DNA of 64,000 nucleotides from Pyxicephalus adspersus (GCF_032062135.1 NC_092864.1:15114815-15178814), one strand, 5' to 3'; positions 48,351 through 63,017 are shown, counted from the first letter of the stretch. Notes: generated by a model from the sequence alone, not told the origin. Numbers and translations are program-made.

Positions 48351-51034
48351 GGCTGCAGGAGCAATCTGATTGCTCTTGCAGCCCTTAATAGTCCCTAAAA
48401 ATAACCCAAATTCTCCCACCATTAACTTCAATGGTGTTCAAATTTGGCATTCGATCATCCAAACAAAATCTCACTATTCAATCGAATAGATGTCGAATTG
48501 AATAGTGAGATATTCGACCAACATTAGTTATGAGTACTGTTATGCAACTTACCTTTTACAGTAAAAAAAAAGCTGCTTCTTTTGTATTGAAGACATATAT
48601 TTATATAACTGTATAATTTTTTAAACATATTTTAGCATAAATAAAGTTTATTAGTTGTGAAAATCCCTGGCTATTTATTGACCAATTCATTCATTCAGCA
48701 ATTATTATGATTTACTTGTACATGTAATGCAGCACTTTAATATAATCTATTATTGGGATGTAGCAACACATATGAAATAGGATAATCTGGTCTACAGTTT
48801 TGCAATTTGATTTTATGTAGTGACAAATATTACTACATATGAATTATTACTAAATAAACAGCAGAAATGTAAAAATTGCCTGGTTCATAAGTAACTACGT
48901 GATACATAATCACGTAGTTTAGGTTTTCTTCACTATAAAGACTCATGACTTCTCTCTCTATCCTATGCACTCCTTATGTTCTTTTGTTGAATGTAGCCAC
49001 AGAAATTCAAACATGGTTAGAAGATATAAAGAAAAGGTTATTACAGAAAAAGTTCCATTACGGTAAATACCACCACATTATATTTACCAGGAGAAACAGT
49101 TAGAGCCAAGAAGTTGGATTCACAGAGATTTGAGGTCACAGCACATACAGCAAATTCCATCATTCATGTTCAGGCCCTATTCCAATATCAGCCAACCACA
49201 CGGGATATCTGAGCTAGACCTAGCCAAATGGATAAATAGTGCCCTAAATCACAAAAAACTAACAGTGACCAAGATATTTATCAATCCAAGGAATAGGGCA
49301 ATGATGACAAATTGAGGTCAGTAGAGATTAAAGTGCGCACCCAGACCTTCTTGGCACTTGAATGCTTACATCTCAAAGAAGCGAATTGTATTGGACAGGT
49401 TCGCCATTGACGCACTGACCTGTAAATATATTGTGTGGCATGTTATAATTTATAGATAACATTAAAGCCACAATTCCAGATGTCTGTCCAATACAGTCAA
49501 TGTGAGGAGGGTTTAACAAACATAACCAACACCCAGTCTGGGAGGCTTCAGGTGAAGGGAACTGATTGTTTATCTGTATGATACCACTTTGCCAAGTTTC
49601 CAGACGTCATCATCTAATGCAGTTTTTGCAGGTTTCTTGTTCATTGATAAAAGTACAACTGGGCTACACATAGGAATGTATACAACTGTAGAAACAAAGT
49701 TAAAAAGACTTGTCCCCATGCTTTCGATTATGGGAAGATCTGGATATATGGAAGTGACCTCCTGCCATTGTTAAATTTTTGGGCTTATAGTGGCCAATTA
49801 CCAGTCCTTTAACATTGTCACATTAGAAAGAAGACCATGGTGGAGGAGGACATGAGTCCTTGATTGGTTTTAAAGAGGATCTGTCACTTTGCCTTGCATC
49901 ATCTCTTGTTTTCTCATGTCTTTCAGGCATAGAAACACTTGACTAAAAATGCCACATCCAACCAAGGAAGTCTTGCTTGTCCCAGCAAAAGTAATTTCCC
50001 TCAACCATTTTCCTGAATATAACATTGATAAATAAATAAAGGAGGTAATGAGACCCTTTATGGTATCTTTATGGGATTAGAAGTGGATAGTTGCATGCAT
50101 TGATAGAGCCACCAGTGCGGTGATGCTCTTTCAGACTCCATTGAACAGGCTAAGAAAACACATAAATGTTACACACGTGTTCTTTCATAAGTACCAAACA
50201 TCAGCCATAACATATAACAAACATGAGGTCACTAAAGCAAATCCTTCTGGGTCCTGGGTCCTTTCCATTCTGGGTCAAACTGAAAGCTTTTTGAAGCTAC
50301 GGTATCAGTATGAGAGTCTATTGACTAACATTTTCTGAAAAGAGCAACAATGTAAATTATCCTTCTAAACAAGGCAGCGCAAACAGCAGCACTTATACAG
50401 AAAATTCAGTATTCCATATTGACCAATCCAATGCCACCATTCCATACAAAAGAGTGTAAAAAAAATAAATGTTGATTAGTTGGTATGGGTTTAGTTACTT
50501 TGTTCTTTGTCTTGTTAAATAAACTTGATAAAATTAGGTAGGAAACGTTGGTTTGTCTTGGCTGTCATTACACCATTAAGTAAAACTGAGATTATCTACC
50601 TCTGCAGGCAATCTGTTTAATAAAAAATAAAGTAATGGCTATTACAGTACGGAAATCTATCTGCCTGCCAATACGGCCGCTTATTATCGCACTTATTTTA
50701 TTTTACTGGAAGGAAAAGGCTGAGCAATTCTGTGTGATAGCAAGGAACGCCAAACTCCTATTCATTACACACTGTGCGATTACATAAGAGATGCAGGAGA
50801 TAGACTTTATGTATTCAAAGGAAAGCTCTGATTTTATGTAAATTATAGATATTGTTTATGAATTTTGTCAAGATATACAGACATGGGAAAAAGAAAGTAC
50901 ACCTTCTCTGTTGAATAAATAGTAACACGGTGTAATATGTCATGTGTAGTTCATCTGAAATTGTAATTACCTAATCTTAGGACCAACTAAGGATCAAATT
51001 AATTATTAAGTCCTACATAAACCTTAGTATTGAA

Positions 51035-51048
51035 TATACATATACACG

Positions 51049-51100
<52 letters not shown>
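51035..51100. repeat. (TA)n microsatellite
   Basis: ATATACATATACACGCACAC leading into about 20 TA units. Confidence 0.95.
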
Positions 51101-51103
<3 letters not shown>

Positions 51104-51224
51104 CTAGTATATATTTCTTGACATACTTGGGACCCCTTAATATTAGTTGTGAATCATTTACTGTTGATGACCATGTCAATGCCTTTTTGATCATTTCTTC
51201 GATATCTCCAGCAGGATAACACGT

Positions 51225-51480
51225 CATGTCGGAAAGCTTAGATTATCTCAAACTGGTTTCTTGAACATGATAATGACTTCACTGTTCAAATGGCCTTCAA
51301 GGTCACCAGATCTCAATCCAAAACAGCATCTTTTGGATGTGGTGGAAAGGGAATTTACATCATCGATGATGCAACTAACTAATCTGCAATGTTTATAAAA
51401 AAAGGCTTTAGTTCCTCACATTTTTATGCAATCTTTTTGTTTAACCCACTGAATTAAAGCTGAAAGTCTGCAGTTCAATG
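51225..51480 (+). mobile_element. Possible Tc1/mariner remnant
   Basis: TTGAACATGATAATGACTTC, GATCTCAATCCAAAACAGCA and TTTTGGATGTGGTGGAAAGG recall the catalytic end of Tc1 transposase (hNDp, SPDLNPxEhLWdvvere). Frames are broken. TA-rich sequence flanks it. Confidence 0.55.
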
Positions 51481-52839
51481 GCATTTAAAAGTAATTGTGG
51501 TAGTATACAGAACCAAAATTAGAAAAAAAGTTGTCTCTGTCCAAATATTTATGTACCTAACTGTATATATATTAGCCAATAGAGAGAAATCTGTAGGATG
51601 CTGTTTCTGGCCTCCTAAAAGTCTCAAATACTTCAATACAGAGTAAGAACCCTTATAAGAGCTGCAGCAGGCGTGAGGTCTCACACCATGTTTTTTTTTT
51701 TTTTTTCGAAACAATACAAACATTTCAAAACTTGGGCTAGGGATGTTTGCTGTGCAGTTACCTCTTCCTCATAGCAATAAACCATGCTTGGGGATGCATT
51801 ATATTCGACACAAAATCCACAGCCATATTGCTGATGTTTAAAAGAACATAATGATCTGCTATGAGTGTTCCCAGTTATGAGTAAAATGCATTGCTATGCT
51901 TACACTCCCAACTCAAATACAGGGAATTGCTTAGTTACAGTTATAGATAACATAAGAAAATGTATCGTGGCGGATGTAGTGCTTTTATTTTTAGAGGTTT
52001 GAAGCCTACCTGCACAAAGATTCTGCTCCTGTATGAAAGAATTCTCTATAATGCCATAAAAGACACGCACAGAATTCACTTGCTCATATAAGGGGGTTCC
52101 AGGTTTCACAGTGCTCTCTAAGCACAGAATGGTTTCTGTAAGCACGTAAGGATGCAACCCAAGAGTTGTGAGATCACAAGCTCATTTCTAGATAATCCTC
52201 CGCACTGTAATTAACTAAAAAGTTCAGCTCAAGTGAGATACTTAGGTCATTTGGATGATGGGTAGTGGTAGAAGTATCTGAACATTGATCAGTATTGCTC
52301 AGTATATAATTTAAGCCATGATGCATTAATGTGATAAAAAGCTAATAGATGTATTCAATTGGTAGTACACCCACAATCTGCAAAGTATCATACAGTGGCC
52401 ACCTAATTTACCTTATCAATGTCAGTAAAAGATTAAACTATTAAACTGATGTAAAAGATTCATTTTAATTATTCGTTTGGGGTTACTGCACCTTTTTTAA
52501 TTTACTACATATACAGTTACAGAGTTTGGTTAGGCAACTGTGGAGGTCAATGACCATTCGGTCAATACCCTGTGACCTTCTCACATGCAGGTTACTGGCT
52601 TGACTGAGTACCTACCATTTTTTTAATAGAGCATAATTACCTTATTTGAATAAACTGTTCAGAACTTTGATTTTGCTTCTTGACAGCCAGTGAGTCCAAT
52701 CCTAAACCCAACAGAGATTTTGTGACACCCTGAAAACAGCTGTGCCAGCTCAAAAGCTTAGTTTTTCTTGAAAGTGGTCATGCAAGGAAAGGTAGGCAGC
52801 CATGTGGAAGGCTGGGGGTGATTTTAAGGGGAATGGAAA

Positions 52840-53550
52840 CTTATGATGGTTGAGTTAGGGGGTTGTAGAAGATAAGATGGTAGTGGTAAAAAAAAAGGTT
52901 GTTTTAAATAGAAGGAGGTGTTGGTGGAGGGGTGGGAAGGGTATAGTGAAAGGTGGGTTGCAGATGGTAGGGTGGGGAATAGGAGCCAATGTTAAAATGG
53001 TGAAAAATAATATTTGTGCATGCTAGGGAGGGGAATAGGAGTTGATGGAGGAGAAGTTGAAATGGGAGGTAGGAAAATACAAGTTGAAGGTAGAATGTTG
53101 GAGGGGGAAAAGTGATGATGAAAGAGGAATGCTGTACATGGTATGTGAACATAGTAGGGAGAAATATACAAAATGAATATGGAATGCTGGGGGGGGGGGG
53201 TCGATGAAAAAGGAAGGGTGTACATGGTAGGGAGAAGATTGGGAGGTGATGGCAAATAAGTGGAAATAGTAGGTAGAAAAATACAAGCTGAAAGTGGAAT
53301 GTTGGCGGGGGATGATGAAAAAGGAAGGGTGTACATGATAGGGAGGGGATTGGGGACTGATAGCGGAGAAGTGAAAATAGTAGGGAGAAAATTAAATGCT
53401 AAAGGTGAAATGTTACGGGAGGGTGGCGGGGGATGATGAAAGAAGGAGGGGTGCACATCTTAGGGAGGAGGATAGGTGCTTTTGGTGAAGGGGGTGGAGG
53501 ATGATGGTGAAAGCAGGGTTGTAGATGGTTGGATGAAGAATAAGAAGCAT
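52840..53550 (+). repeat. Purine-rich minisatellite, units of about 90-125 bp
   Basis: GATGATGAAAG/AAGGAAGGG followed by TGTACATGGTAGGGAG recurs near 53114, 53203, 53311 and 53433, interleaved with AAATAGTAGG(G/T)AGAAAA and AATGTTGG. The plus strand is very low in C, and a run of 12 G lies at about 53190-53201. The proline/serine-rich minus-strand ORFs here come from this composition. Confidence 0.85.
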
Positions 53551-55003
53551 GCCCGTGGGAGTTTATTCATTCCCAGCAGCAGGATGCCATGATCATACAC
53601 TGAGCAACACATGCACAGCTCAGCGCACCCAATAAAAGAAGATTGCATCTTTCTCAATAAAGAAGTGTTAGAAAGCTAACCTATAGACCTGTATTGATTG
53701 AAGCAGTAAAGCAATGTGCAACCCTGCAAAACAGGAAGGAGAGCATACCGAGGCAATGGGCAAAGATACTCACTACAAAGTACTTGTGTACCTACAAAAC
53801 AATGCATAGAAATAAGGTATTTAAAATAATAATATTAATAGGAATTAATATTATGGTGCACTCATTATGGTTTACAGACAGATTGTTCTGCTTGAGCTTT
53901 AAAAAAAAAGCACGTTAATCACAGGGAAAAAGCAGTGAGATTGAACAGAAAAAAAAGAAGAGCCTGGTAGAGTTTCGTAGCAACGTCAGGCACATTCTGG
54001 TGACAAAATGTCAGTCTGCGGGTCAAGCTTTTGAACTGCACCAGCAGTACGTGCACAAATTGACTTCAATCTTACATGTAGGCGGAGTGCCTTCACGGAG
54101 AACAAAAGGTGCTCATTTAAAAGCCAACTCATTCAAGACGCTTGAAACGCTGACCCTTTTCTGCTTGGGTAAATGCTGCAAGGCAAGTATCCGCCACTGG
54201 CCTGCAATTTGTCATCAGTCTGTGTTTTGGAAAAGGGGCACTTTAGATGGTTGAAGCATGTACGGTGCCAGCTTCCTTCTTCCAAGGTCACCACTGCAAT
54301 AAAGAGGACCTGCAGCGAGCGGGCGTGAGTTGAGAACAACAAACAGCTTAAGTGTGTGGCCGGCGTTTGTTTTTCAGGAGAAAATAAGCATTACAACACC
54401 TAATATTGACTCAGGAATATATTACGCTCTTAGAGCTTCGGAGTGATTAGCAGGTGCAGTCATCCACCTCTCCACTGACTGACCTTACATACAAGGAAAT
54501 ATAGAAGCCAAACAAATAAGGTAATTTTGCATTTCTATGGACCCAGGCTAAATGGTAAGTGGCTCTATATTTTATTCTGGCATTTAATGTGCACCTAGCT
54601 GACACACTAATCCCTGGTCACAGTATCCTCAAATTATGAATGGCCCAGAGTCTGGAAAGCTGCATGCCAGTAAGTATACATACTTTTTATTGCCAACACA
54701 ATTCAGCCTCTTCCAGTCATTTAAACATGAGAGGGAGGATGCAAAGAGCACAAGTACTAAGCAAGAAGTTATACTGATACTCAAAGCTTTGCAAAATTAT
54801 TCCTTGAAAGTGTTGTGTAATATCTTTACAATACCAAAAATACCTGATGATCCCGCAAAAAAAAAAAAAAAAAAATTATAATCTAGTGCACCATGCAGTC
54901 CTTTCAAAAAAATATTAGGAAAGCGGTTAGGCCTTGTTCACATGCTTTGCAAAAACAGCTTTCCAAGGACTAAATCCCACTAGTGAGTGGTGGTACCACA
55001 ACA
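53551..55003. other. Gene-free stretch
   Basis: No feature recognised. An A run lies at about 54858-54876. Confidence 0.5.
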
Positions 55004-55190
55004 AGCCTGATTTGTTAAATCTCTGTAAGACTGGAGAAGATGGGGTATATTGGGAGAACCTAGGTGGTCCAGCAAACCTGGATTTCATAAAATCATTTAC
55101 TATTCAATCATGGACTAGATCCATTCCAGGTTTGCTGGATCATCACTTTATTTTTTCCCAGTCCTGGACAGCATTAATAAATCAGGCCCA
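55004..55190. mobile_element. Fold-back MITE, about 187 bp
   Basis: AGCCTGATTTGTTAAAT at the left and ATTAATAAATCAGGCCC at the right are inverted, as are CCAGCAAACCTGGAT and CCAGGTTTGCTGGAT within. ACTGGAGAAGATG and AGTCCTGGACAGC resemble parts of the element at 36.5 kb. Confidence 0.8.
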
Positions 55191-56264
55191 ATGTGTGGCA
55201 ACCGATATGATATGCATCAGTGCATTATTCTTAATGATACCCAAAACACACACTATTCTTTTAATGGCTACATTTCTGTGTGATATCATTCAAATTATTT
55301 GGGCTGCAGAATCTAAAGAATGGCAACTCAAATTTTGGAAAATGCAGTGCACAGCCATAGTGGGAACATGTTTTTTTTTTTTTTTTGTATAGTGAACTGT
55401 CTAAAACACGCAGTATGCTTGGGTCACATCACTGTTGATCTTGCCTGCAACATTTGGCAGCTTTGCAGAGCTTTATTCACACCCAACTAAAGTCAGGTTA
55501 ATAGCGCAACAAAAACACGGAACACTTCTAGGTTGTTCCATGCTCATTCATAAGATTCTAAGGAGCTTTCTAAACTCTTTAACACACAACATATTAGAAA
55601 TGCCAGCCGATGCTATCAAATACAATAAAGTACATATGACATTAGGGTATGGGCTTCTTTTGGTCTCCCTCCTCTTTTGGTAAATATTCTTAAATGGGAA
55701 AAGCAGCAAAGGTTCACTTTGCTTCAGGGTTTTAGCTGCTAAATATGATCATAGGTAATAAAGAGTGATAAGAAAAAGAATGAATTTATTTATTGGGATT
55801 GTTTGGAGGATAAAAGTCCGCAAGCTTTGTAAAAAATGTAATTAACAAAATTGGAAAAACTATTGTGGCACAATTTGAGATTCTTCATTATCCCATGGCT
55901 TTGATATACAGATCTGTTTTATGCTTTTATAATAACTGACTTACCAGGTTGTGAAGGGGCACCTACCTTATTGGATACCAGGAAGTTACTAGAAGTTGCT
56001 AGGAGGGTAGGTTTTTGGAACCTGTCTGAAAAAGTTCTAACTTTTGTTACTGAGAAATTATGGGGTTTATCTATAAGCAATTCAGATAGCAATTCATTTA
56101 CCGGAAAGTGCTTGTTTATTTATGGACAAAGGACAAACATATCTAAAAGGTTAGGAGAAAAAAAATACAGATAGGCAAATTTACTTTAATGACGTTGAAA
56201 GGTATTCGGTAGACATGGGCCAATGTACATTAAATGAGACGTTCAATACAAAGTGACTACTTCC

Positions 56265-56450
56265 CACCACTCCATATCTCCCCTCCTATTGTGTGTTAAT
56301 TCCCCCACCTCTTAGATCGTAAGCTTTTCAGGACAGGGTCCTCTCCTCCTGCGCCACTGTCTGTATTCATCTGTCATTTGCAACCCCTATTTAATGTACA
56401 GCGCTGCATAAAATGTTGGTGCTTTAAAATGCTTGTTTAATAATATTAAT
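56265..56450 (+). mobile_element. L2/SINE-type 3' tail
   Basis: CCTCCTATTGTGTGTTAATT, CCCCCACCTCTTAGATCGTA, GGACAGGGTCCTCTCCTCCT and CAGCGCTGCATAAAATG follow the same order as the L2 copy at 61.15-61.33 kb. Confidence 0.75.
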
Positions 56451-56599
56451 GTAATGTAATGTGCTTTCACAGCCATGGTTCCTCAGTTTCTTTGCAAAAT
56501 ATGATTATTCCTGAAAACGTGAACCCCTTCCACTTTCCATCTTTTCAATTTTTCAAAACTCAACTATTGAAAGAAAAACCTTAGTACCCTAATGCTACA

Positions 56600-57105
56600 T
56601 GGGGCACGAATTGAACAGGGTTGCAGCAAACTTCTCTCCATTATCTTATTAGTGGCAAAAAGGCCATTCTACATGAATGGATAAACCCAGAGCCACCTAC
56701 TCTTGGCCTGTTCAGAGAAAAATTTAGATTCATTTTTGAAATGGACTGGCAAGAGGCATCACTAAACAAAGAACTACGGGTCAATAGATTTTTTGAAGTA
56801 TGGGAATCATACATAGAAACAATGCAACTAGACACCAGAAAGCTTATAGCTTGCACATTTGACCAAACCACAAGGTATTCTTACCGCCTACTAGACACTG
56901 ACCCATCGGTGACCATTTAATTTGCCTGGCTGTGCTTCTAAATGTGAATTTCCCTATAATTTTACCTATACTGAATGTTAATTAGGGGAGGTGGAGTGTA
57001 TGAGAGCCAGGACCACCTCCATGATTCTGGTTAAAGTAGTAGTGTTTCCTTCCTTTTTTTTTGTTCCCTAGACTATCTTTTGTACTAGTTTAAACAAAAA
57101 AAAAA
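56600..57105 (+). mobile_element. L1-type LINE 3' tail
   Basis: The frame at 56621-56920 (GKKAILHEWINPEPPTLGLF, LNKELRVNRFFEVWESYIET) has the shape of the C-terminal end of L1-clade ORF2. It is followed by about 170 nt of UTR-like sequence and an A-run near 57095-57104. The left end is not sharp, and no clear target-site duplication was found by eye. Confidence 0.65.
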
Positions 57106-59440
57106 GCCTTTAGGGACTGGACATCACCATGAGAAAGCAGTTACATGTATTTTGTTGCAAAAAGATTGTTTTTGCACAAACACCAAATTCCACTACTGCA
57201 AATATTGCAGACATATTTTCTGCATTTGAAGAAAATCATAAAGCAAGTCAAGCACAACCGGCGGAGTACAATGGATAAACCTTGGGAAATCGCCTTCATA
57301 ACTAGGGGATGGCAAATGTTATCTCTTGCAATTCCTGCTGCAAGCCTGATGTCAAATGGCGAAACAGGAGGAAACCACTAAATGCAAAGTTCAACCAAAA
57401 ACTGTACATGTGAACTGTATAACCTGGCAAAAGGGTTTTTAAATCTGTTACTGTCACTCTTGTGATCTGTGTGCCCCTCCTGGACAGCATAGCCAGACTT
57501 GTGACCTCAATTTTTTATTTTTTAAATTTTAAATAAATTTTTAAATTAATATTCTGTAATATGCAAATATTTTATAAATAAAATACCCAATACACAAAAA
57601 GTGACAGATTTTCAAACAAATTTAAAATCTTAGATAAGAATAAACACGTTTAATAAAACAGATCACAAATGGAGTTACACGGCCAATAACAATCAGTGGT
57701 TGGATCCCAGCTTTGCTCATGACACATTTTGTGAATATCAGAACACTCTTAGTCATTTGTGATCATTGGAAGTGTAAGTTATGGCATGTGGAGAATTTCT
57801 GCCATGCTGGAAAATCCCTTCTGCCATGCTGGAAAATCCCAACAGCGATTGTCTGTTGTTCCTTACCCATGGAGAGATTGAAACTTCCATGCCGGCTAAA
57901 TCAAGCTGAACCCCCGACTGGTCCTAGGAGTCTGATCTACACGAGGATCAGCATGCCTCTCATCATGAATTTGTCTTTGTGCAAGAATCTGCTGTCTTTG
58001 GCCACACCAACAGTGCATGTGTCGGTAATAAAATGTAATATATAGCATCCTGCCAGTCTTAAGATTTGATGTCTGCATTGTTTTTTTTTCTCTGTTTTTG
58101 CCCCATTTGATGACCCTTCCAGTAACACATTTATTGCTCTAGGGTGAAAATGCTCACTCACTATACTGTAGCCACAGAAGCGTAGCATTGTCAGCATAGA
58201 ACAGGAGGTGTTACATTTGTATTCCATCCAGGTTGACTAGTAAAGCCAAAACACTGCATGAGAATTAAGTGCAGCATTGTGTAAAGAATAAAAGTTGGGA
58301 GCTCATTGCATTTCTTGCTTGATAAACATGCATTTCTTGCACTTATCAGGCAGATAACATTGATAACATTTCATCAATTTTAGGCTTAGCAAACTAAAAG
58401 AGAGTAAATTAGGGAAGTTCATTGTTAGGGTTGGCATATCTTTGAACCACAGAAATTTCCAAACCTGTCATCATCTAGCATCATCTGTGTTTTCTATGAA
58501 GTCCCTGATGAAGGCCTAGGGAGATCTAGCTTCATAGTTCAATCAAAGATTTAATACACAGACATTCCATGGTTCAAGGTATGGAACCATGGTAAATCCA
58601 TGGTTCAAAGCATTAGAAAACTATACTAGGCCCAACTATATTCTGGCCTTCAAACAACTCACAACAATATTTCAAATAATGTTCAGCAGCAATCTTGGCA
58701 TTGTAGAAAAAAACAAAACAGCAGTGGAAAGGAGTGAGAAACCTTATACTGTGTAATATTTGCTGACTGTAATAAAATGGAACATAAACAAGCAAATTGT
58801 GAATGAAGTTTGCACTGTAGAGGCTACAGAGGGCATGCAAACTGCACAATAACTCCATTCCATGCTTACAGCAGGAATTCCACAGACGCTGGGGATTTAT
58901 TTAAAATTGAAAATGCAAATGGCTTGCAAAGCCCGTGAGATCAGCAAGATCTGTATCCAGCTAGAAAAATCTCGTGTCTGCCAAATTTACTGCTCTGAAT
59001 AATTAGTCAGTATGGTAGGAATACCATGGCTGGATCTTCTTTTTTGGACCATCAAAATGTTATTTCTGCCAGACCTAGGGAGACAAAAAAAAGAGTGATG
59101 ACATGTTATAATAGGACAAGAGACAGGAATGATTTTAATGTGTTGTCATTTTTAGCAGGAAAACAAACTCCATGTTCTTGTACAAACAAAGATGCATGTG
59201 TCAGGAATGCAGTTAAAGGTTATGTATACAAGGGAAACTTTCTCCCTTCTGAACAGTTTCATACACAACAACTAAGACACACACTGTCTTAGATCAGAGC
59301 TTTACAAGTCTAAAGAGAATAACCATGCAAATTTTTTATTCTGGTAAAGTTTAGAAATGTTATTGGTGTCTAAGCAGAATTCTTTAAAGGGAAGGTGCCT
59401 AGGCAATCATGTGCCTAAAACTGCATAGCTGTATATCTGC
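57106..59440. other. Gene-free stretch
   Basis: Only the 22-bp duplication and unrecognised AT-rich sequence. Confidence 0.5.
57794..57841 (+). repeat. 22-bp tandem duplication
   Basis: TTCTGCCATGCTGGAAAATC plus CC occurs twice head to tail. Confidence 0.85.
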
Positions 59441-59605
59441 TATTATTATTATTATTATTATTATTAATAAACAGGATTTATATAGCGCCAACATATTACG
59501 CAGCGCTGTACATTAAATAGGGATTGAAAATGACAGACTAATACAGACAGTGATACAGGAGGAGAGGACCCTGCCCCGAAGAGCTTACAATCTAGTAGAT
59601 CCAAG
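59441..59605 (-). mobile_element. L2/SINE-type 3' tail
   Basis: An (ATT)n run is followed on the plus strand by TTTATATAGCGCCAACATAT, CAGCGCTGTACATTAAATAG and AAGAGCTTACAATCTAG. This is the reverse complement of the tail seen at 61.2 kb. Confidence 0.75.
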
Positions 59606-60577
59606 ACACTGCTGCCTCTGACAGCTAGTCCTAGGCGATCTGAAGTGAGGTTTGGTAATATCACTACTGTTCTGTTCACTGTTCTCCATCCTGGAGGCTC
59701 TGGCATTAAAACGCCTGAAAAACTTAGTCTCTACCAAGAACAGTGTTCAACCCAGAATTTTTTTTAAGCCGGGTAAGAAGTTTTAGGTGCGTGGCACCCC
59801 CTGTATTGTAACCCAACTCTTCAGTAACCACCCAAAAACAGCCGGGTGGTTACTAAAAAGTGCTGGGTGGTGCGTACAGCTAAAAGGGGCTAGGGAGATC
59901 ACTGAAGATGGCACAGAGAGACAGTGCAGAACAAGGTAAATGGAGTCAGGAATAAAGAAAAGGATCAGCTGCAGAAAATGTTCTCAAATACTAACTCAAA
60001 TTGCCTTGAAACTACTGGTGACTAGTGCTGTCTCCTCCACCTGTCTTTATTTGCCATATCTTTAGAGTTCAGTTCTTCTTTAACATATTTACAAGCTTTA
60101 TACGAGGTCATTCCATCCATTGGCAATATTATATATATATTTAAGGAAAGCTTTGTCCTAAAAAGGATATATGTATTACTTTGTTGCTGACTAATCACAT
60201 TTAATAGAGGGAGTATAAGTGTGAGAGCTGACCCACTTAATATCTGCTTGGCGTTCTGCTATTAAGGTATCTAATATGAATGCTGCAGCCAGACTTTTCC
60301 ATCCTTCCCACCACTCCTCTTCTTTGTAGTTCTCTTCAGTGGCTTCCATTTCACCTTAGAATCACATTCAAACTCCTGTACTTTGCCTTCAAATCCCTCC
60401 ACAGTTCTTGTCCCACTTACATTTCTGACCTGATAGATAAATACTCCCCTCTTCGCTCCTCCAATAACCTACTAATGACTTCCTCACTCATAACCTCAAA
60501 AGACTTTTCTAGAGCTGCCGCGACTCTTTGGAATGGTCTTCCTCATCCCATTCTCCTTGATCTTATTTTATGCTCCT

Positions 60578-60949
60578 TTAACCTGCCTGGCGGTATGATT
60601 TTTTGAACATTTTTACATGTCAAATCGGTACATTTGACATGTAAAAATACTTCTAATTTTAAATTTCCTGCCTGTCCTGCCCCCCCAACCGCACACACAC
60701 ACCGCATACTCTGCCGGCATCTAGATCCCCTAGCCTTGATCTCCAACACGCCGGGATGCAAGGCAGATGCCGGGCATAGCCAACAGGTCTCCGGTGCCGG
60801 CCAGACATCACCAAGTGGACCTAAATGCCCGGCCTGCAATTGCTGGAGGACAAGGTAAGTCCTCAAATCCACCCCAAGTGTGGCTTAGGGTTACCATTTT
60901 CTATAAAGAAATTTCACCCAGAGCTCAGGAATACCACCAGGGGGTTTAA
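60578..60949. mobile_element. piggyBac-like MITE flanked by TTAA
   Basis: TTAA occurs at both ends (60578-60581 and 60946-60949). The left end CCTGCCTGGCGGTAT and the right end read inward, ACCCCCTGGTGGTAT, agree at 11 of 15 bases. A 16-bp perfect inverted repeat built on TTTTTACATGTCAAAT lies at 60610-60648. Removing the element would rejoin the surrounding L2 reading frame. Confidence 0.8.
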
Positions 60950-61022
60950 AACATTCTTCAAAACCCATCTTTTCACACTTGCCTATCCATCTTCTTCTGT
61001 CTTTTAAAACTGTACCTACTTA

Positions 61023-61111
61023 AGGTGCGTACACACTTCCAATTTTTATCGTTCAAAACGAACGACGAACGATCGATTGGGCAAAAATCGTTCGTAAAAA
61101 AAGTAACCAAT
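61023..61111. mobile_element. Short palindromic MITE, copy 1
   Basis: AAGGTGCGTACACACTTCC, TTTTTATCGTTC, GAACGACGAACGATCGATTG and AAATCGTTCG are shared almost base for base with 63912-64000. It lies inside the L2 element. Confidence 0.7.
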
Positions 61112-61504
61112 CCTTATCTTATGTTATCAAAAGTTACTCACCAATCCTTATCTCCTCCTATTGTGTGATACTTCCCCCACCTCCTAGATTGTAAGGTGTT
61201 TGGAGCAGGGTCCTCTTCACTCCTGTGTCACTGTCTACATCTATCTGTCATTTGAAACCTCTACTTAATTTACAGCGCTGCATAATATATTGGCGCTATA
61301 TAAATCCTGTTTATTATTATTATTATTATTATTAATAATAATAAGGTAGGGTGGGATGACAGATAAAAGGGCAGAGGGACAAGGTTGTGCGTCAAGAGAA
61401 ACACCGACAATAGAAAAAGAAGCTGGGGATAATAGTGGAGCATGGAGAGAGAGTTGAAACATAGGAGGGCAATGAGGTTAAAATCAAATTACAGGAGTTA
61501 TACT

Positions 61505-63017
<1,513 letters not shown>

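Larger units (their letters stand above)
47350..48530. mobile_element. Palindrome-rich repeat element hosting an L1 insertion
   Basis: Contains a perfect 16-bp hairpin (GTGTTCTTGGATAGAG, 3-base loop, complement) at 47772-47806, a hairpin of GGGCTGCAGGAGCAAT with one mismatch at 48350-48385, and CACTATTCAATCGA against TCGAATTGAATAGTG at 48473-48513. GGTGTTCAAATTTGG occurs near both ends. The boundaries are approximate. The L1 tail at 47830-48350 is a later insertion. Confidence 0.6.
48531..52839. other. Gene-free stretch
   Basis: AT-rich, with the TA repeat at 51 kb. 51225-51480 (AACATGATAATGACTTCACT, GATCTCAATCCAAAACAGCA) resembles decayed Tc1-type transposase coding sequence, too broken to translate. 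Confidence 0.4.
60270..61343 (+). mobile_element. L2-type LINE 3' end, interrupted by two insertions
   Basis: The frame from 60277 reads NAAARLFHPSHH, LQWLPFHLRITFKLLYFAFK, YISDLIDKYSPLRSSN and FSRAAATLWNGLPHP, the conserved C-terminus of L2-clade ORF2. It is broken at TTAA by a piggyBac-like MITE, resumes at 60950 (KTFFKTHLFTLAYPSS), is broken again near 61023 by a short MITE, and then runs through the 3' UTR (CAGCGCTGCATAATATATTG, GGCGCTATATAAATCC) to an (ATT)n tail. It lies antisense to the lcmt1 3' UTR. Confidence 0.85.

Noticed and set aside
52904..53657. Proline/serine-rich minus-strand open frames
   Set aside because: By-products of the purine-rich minisatellite on the other strand.
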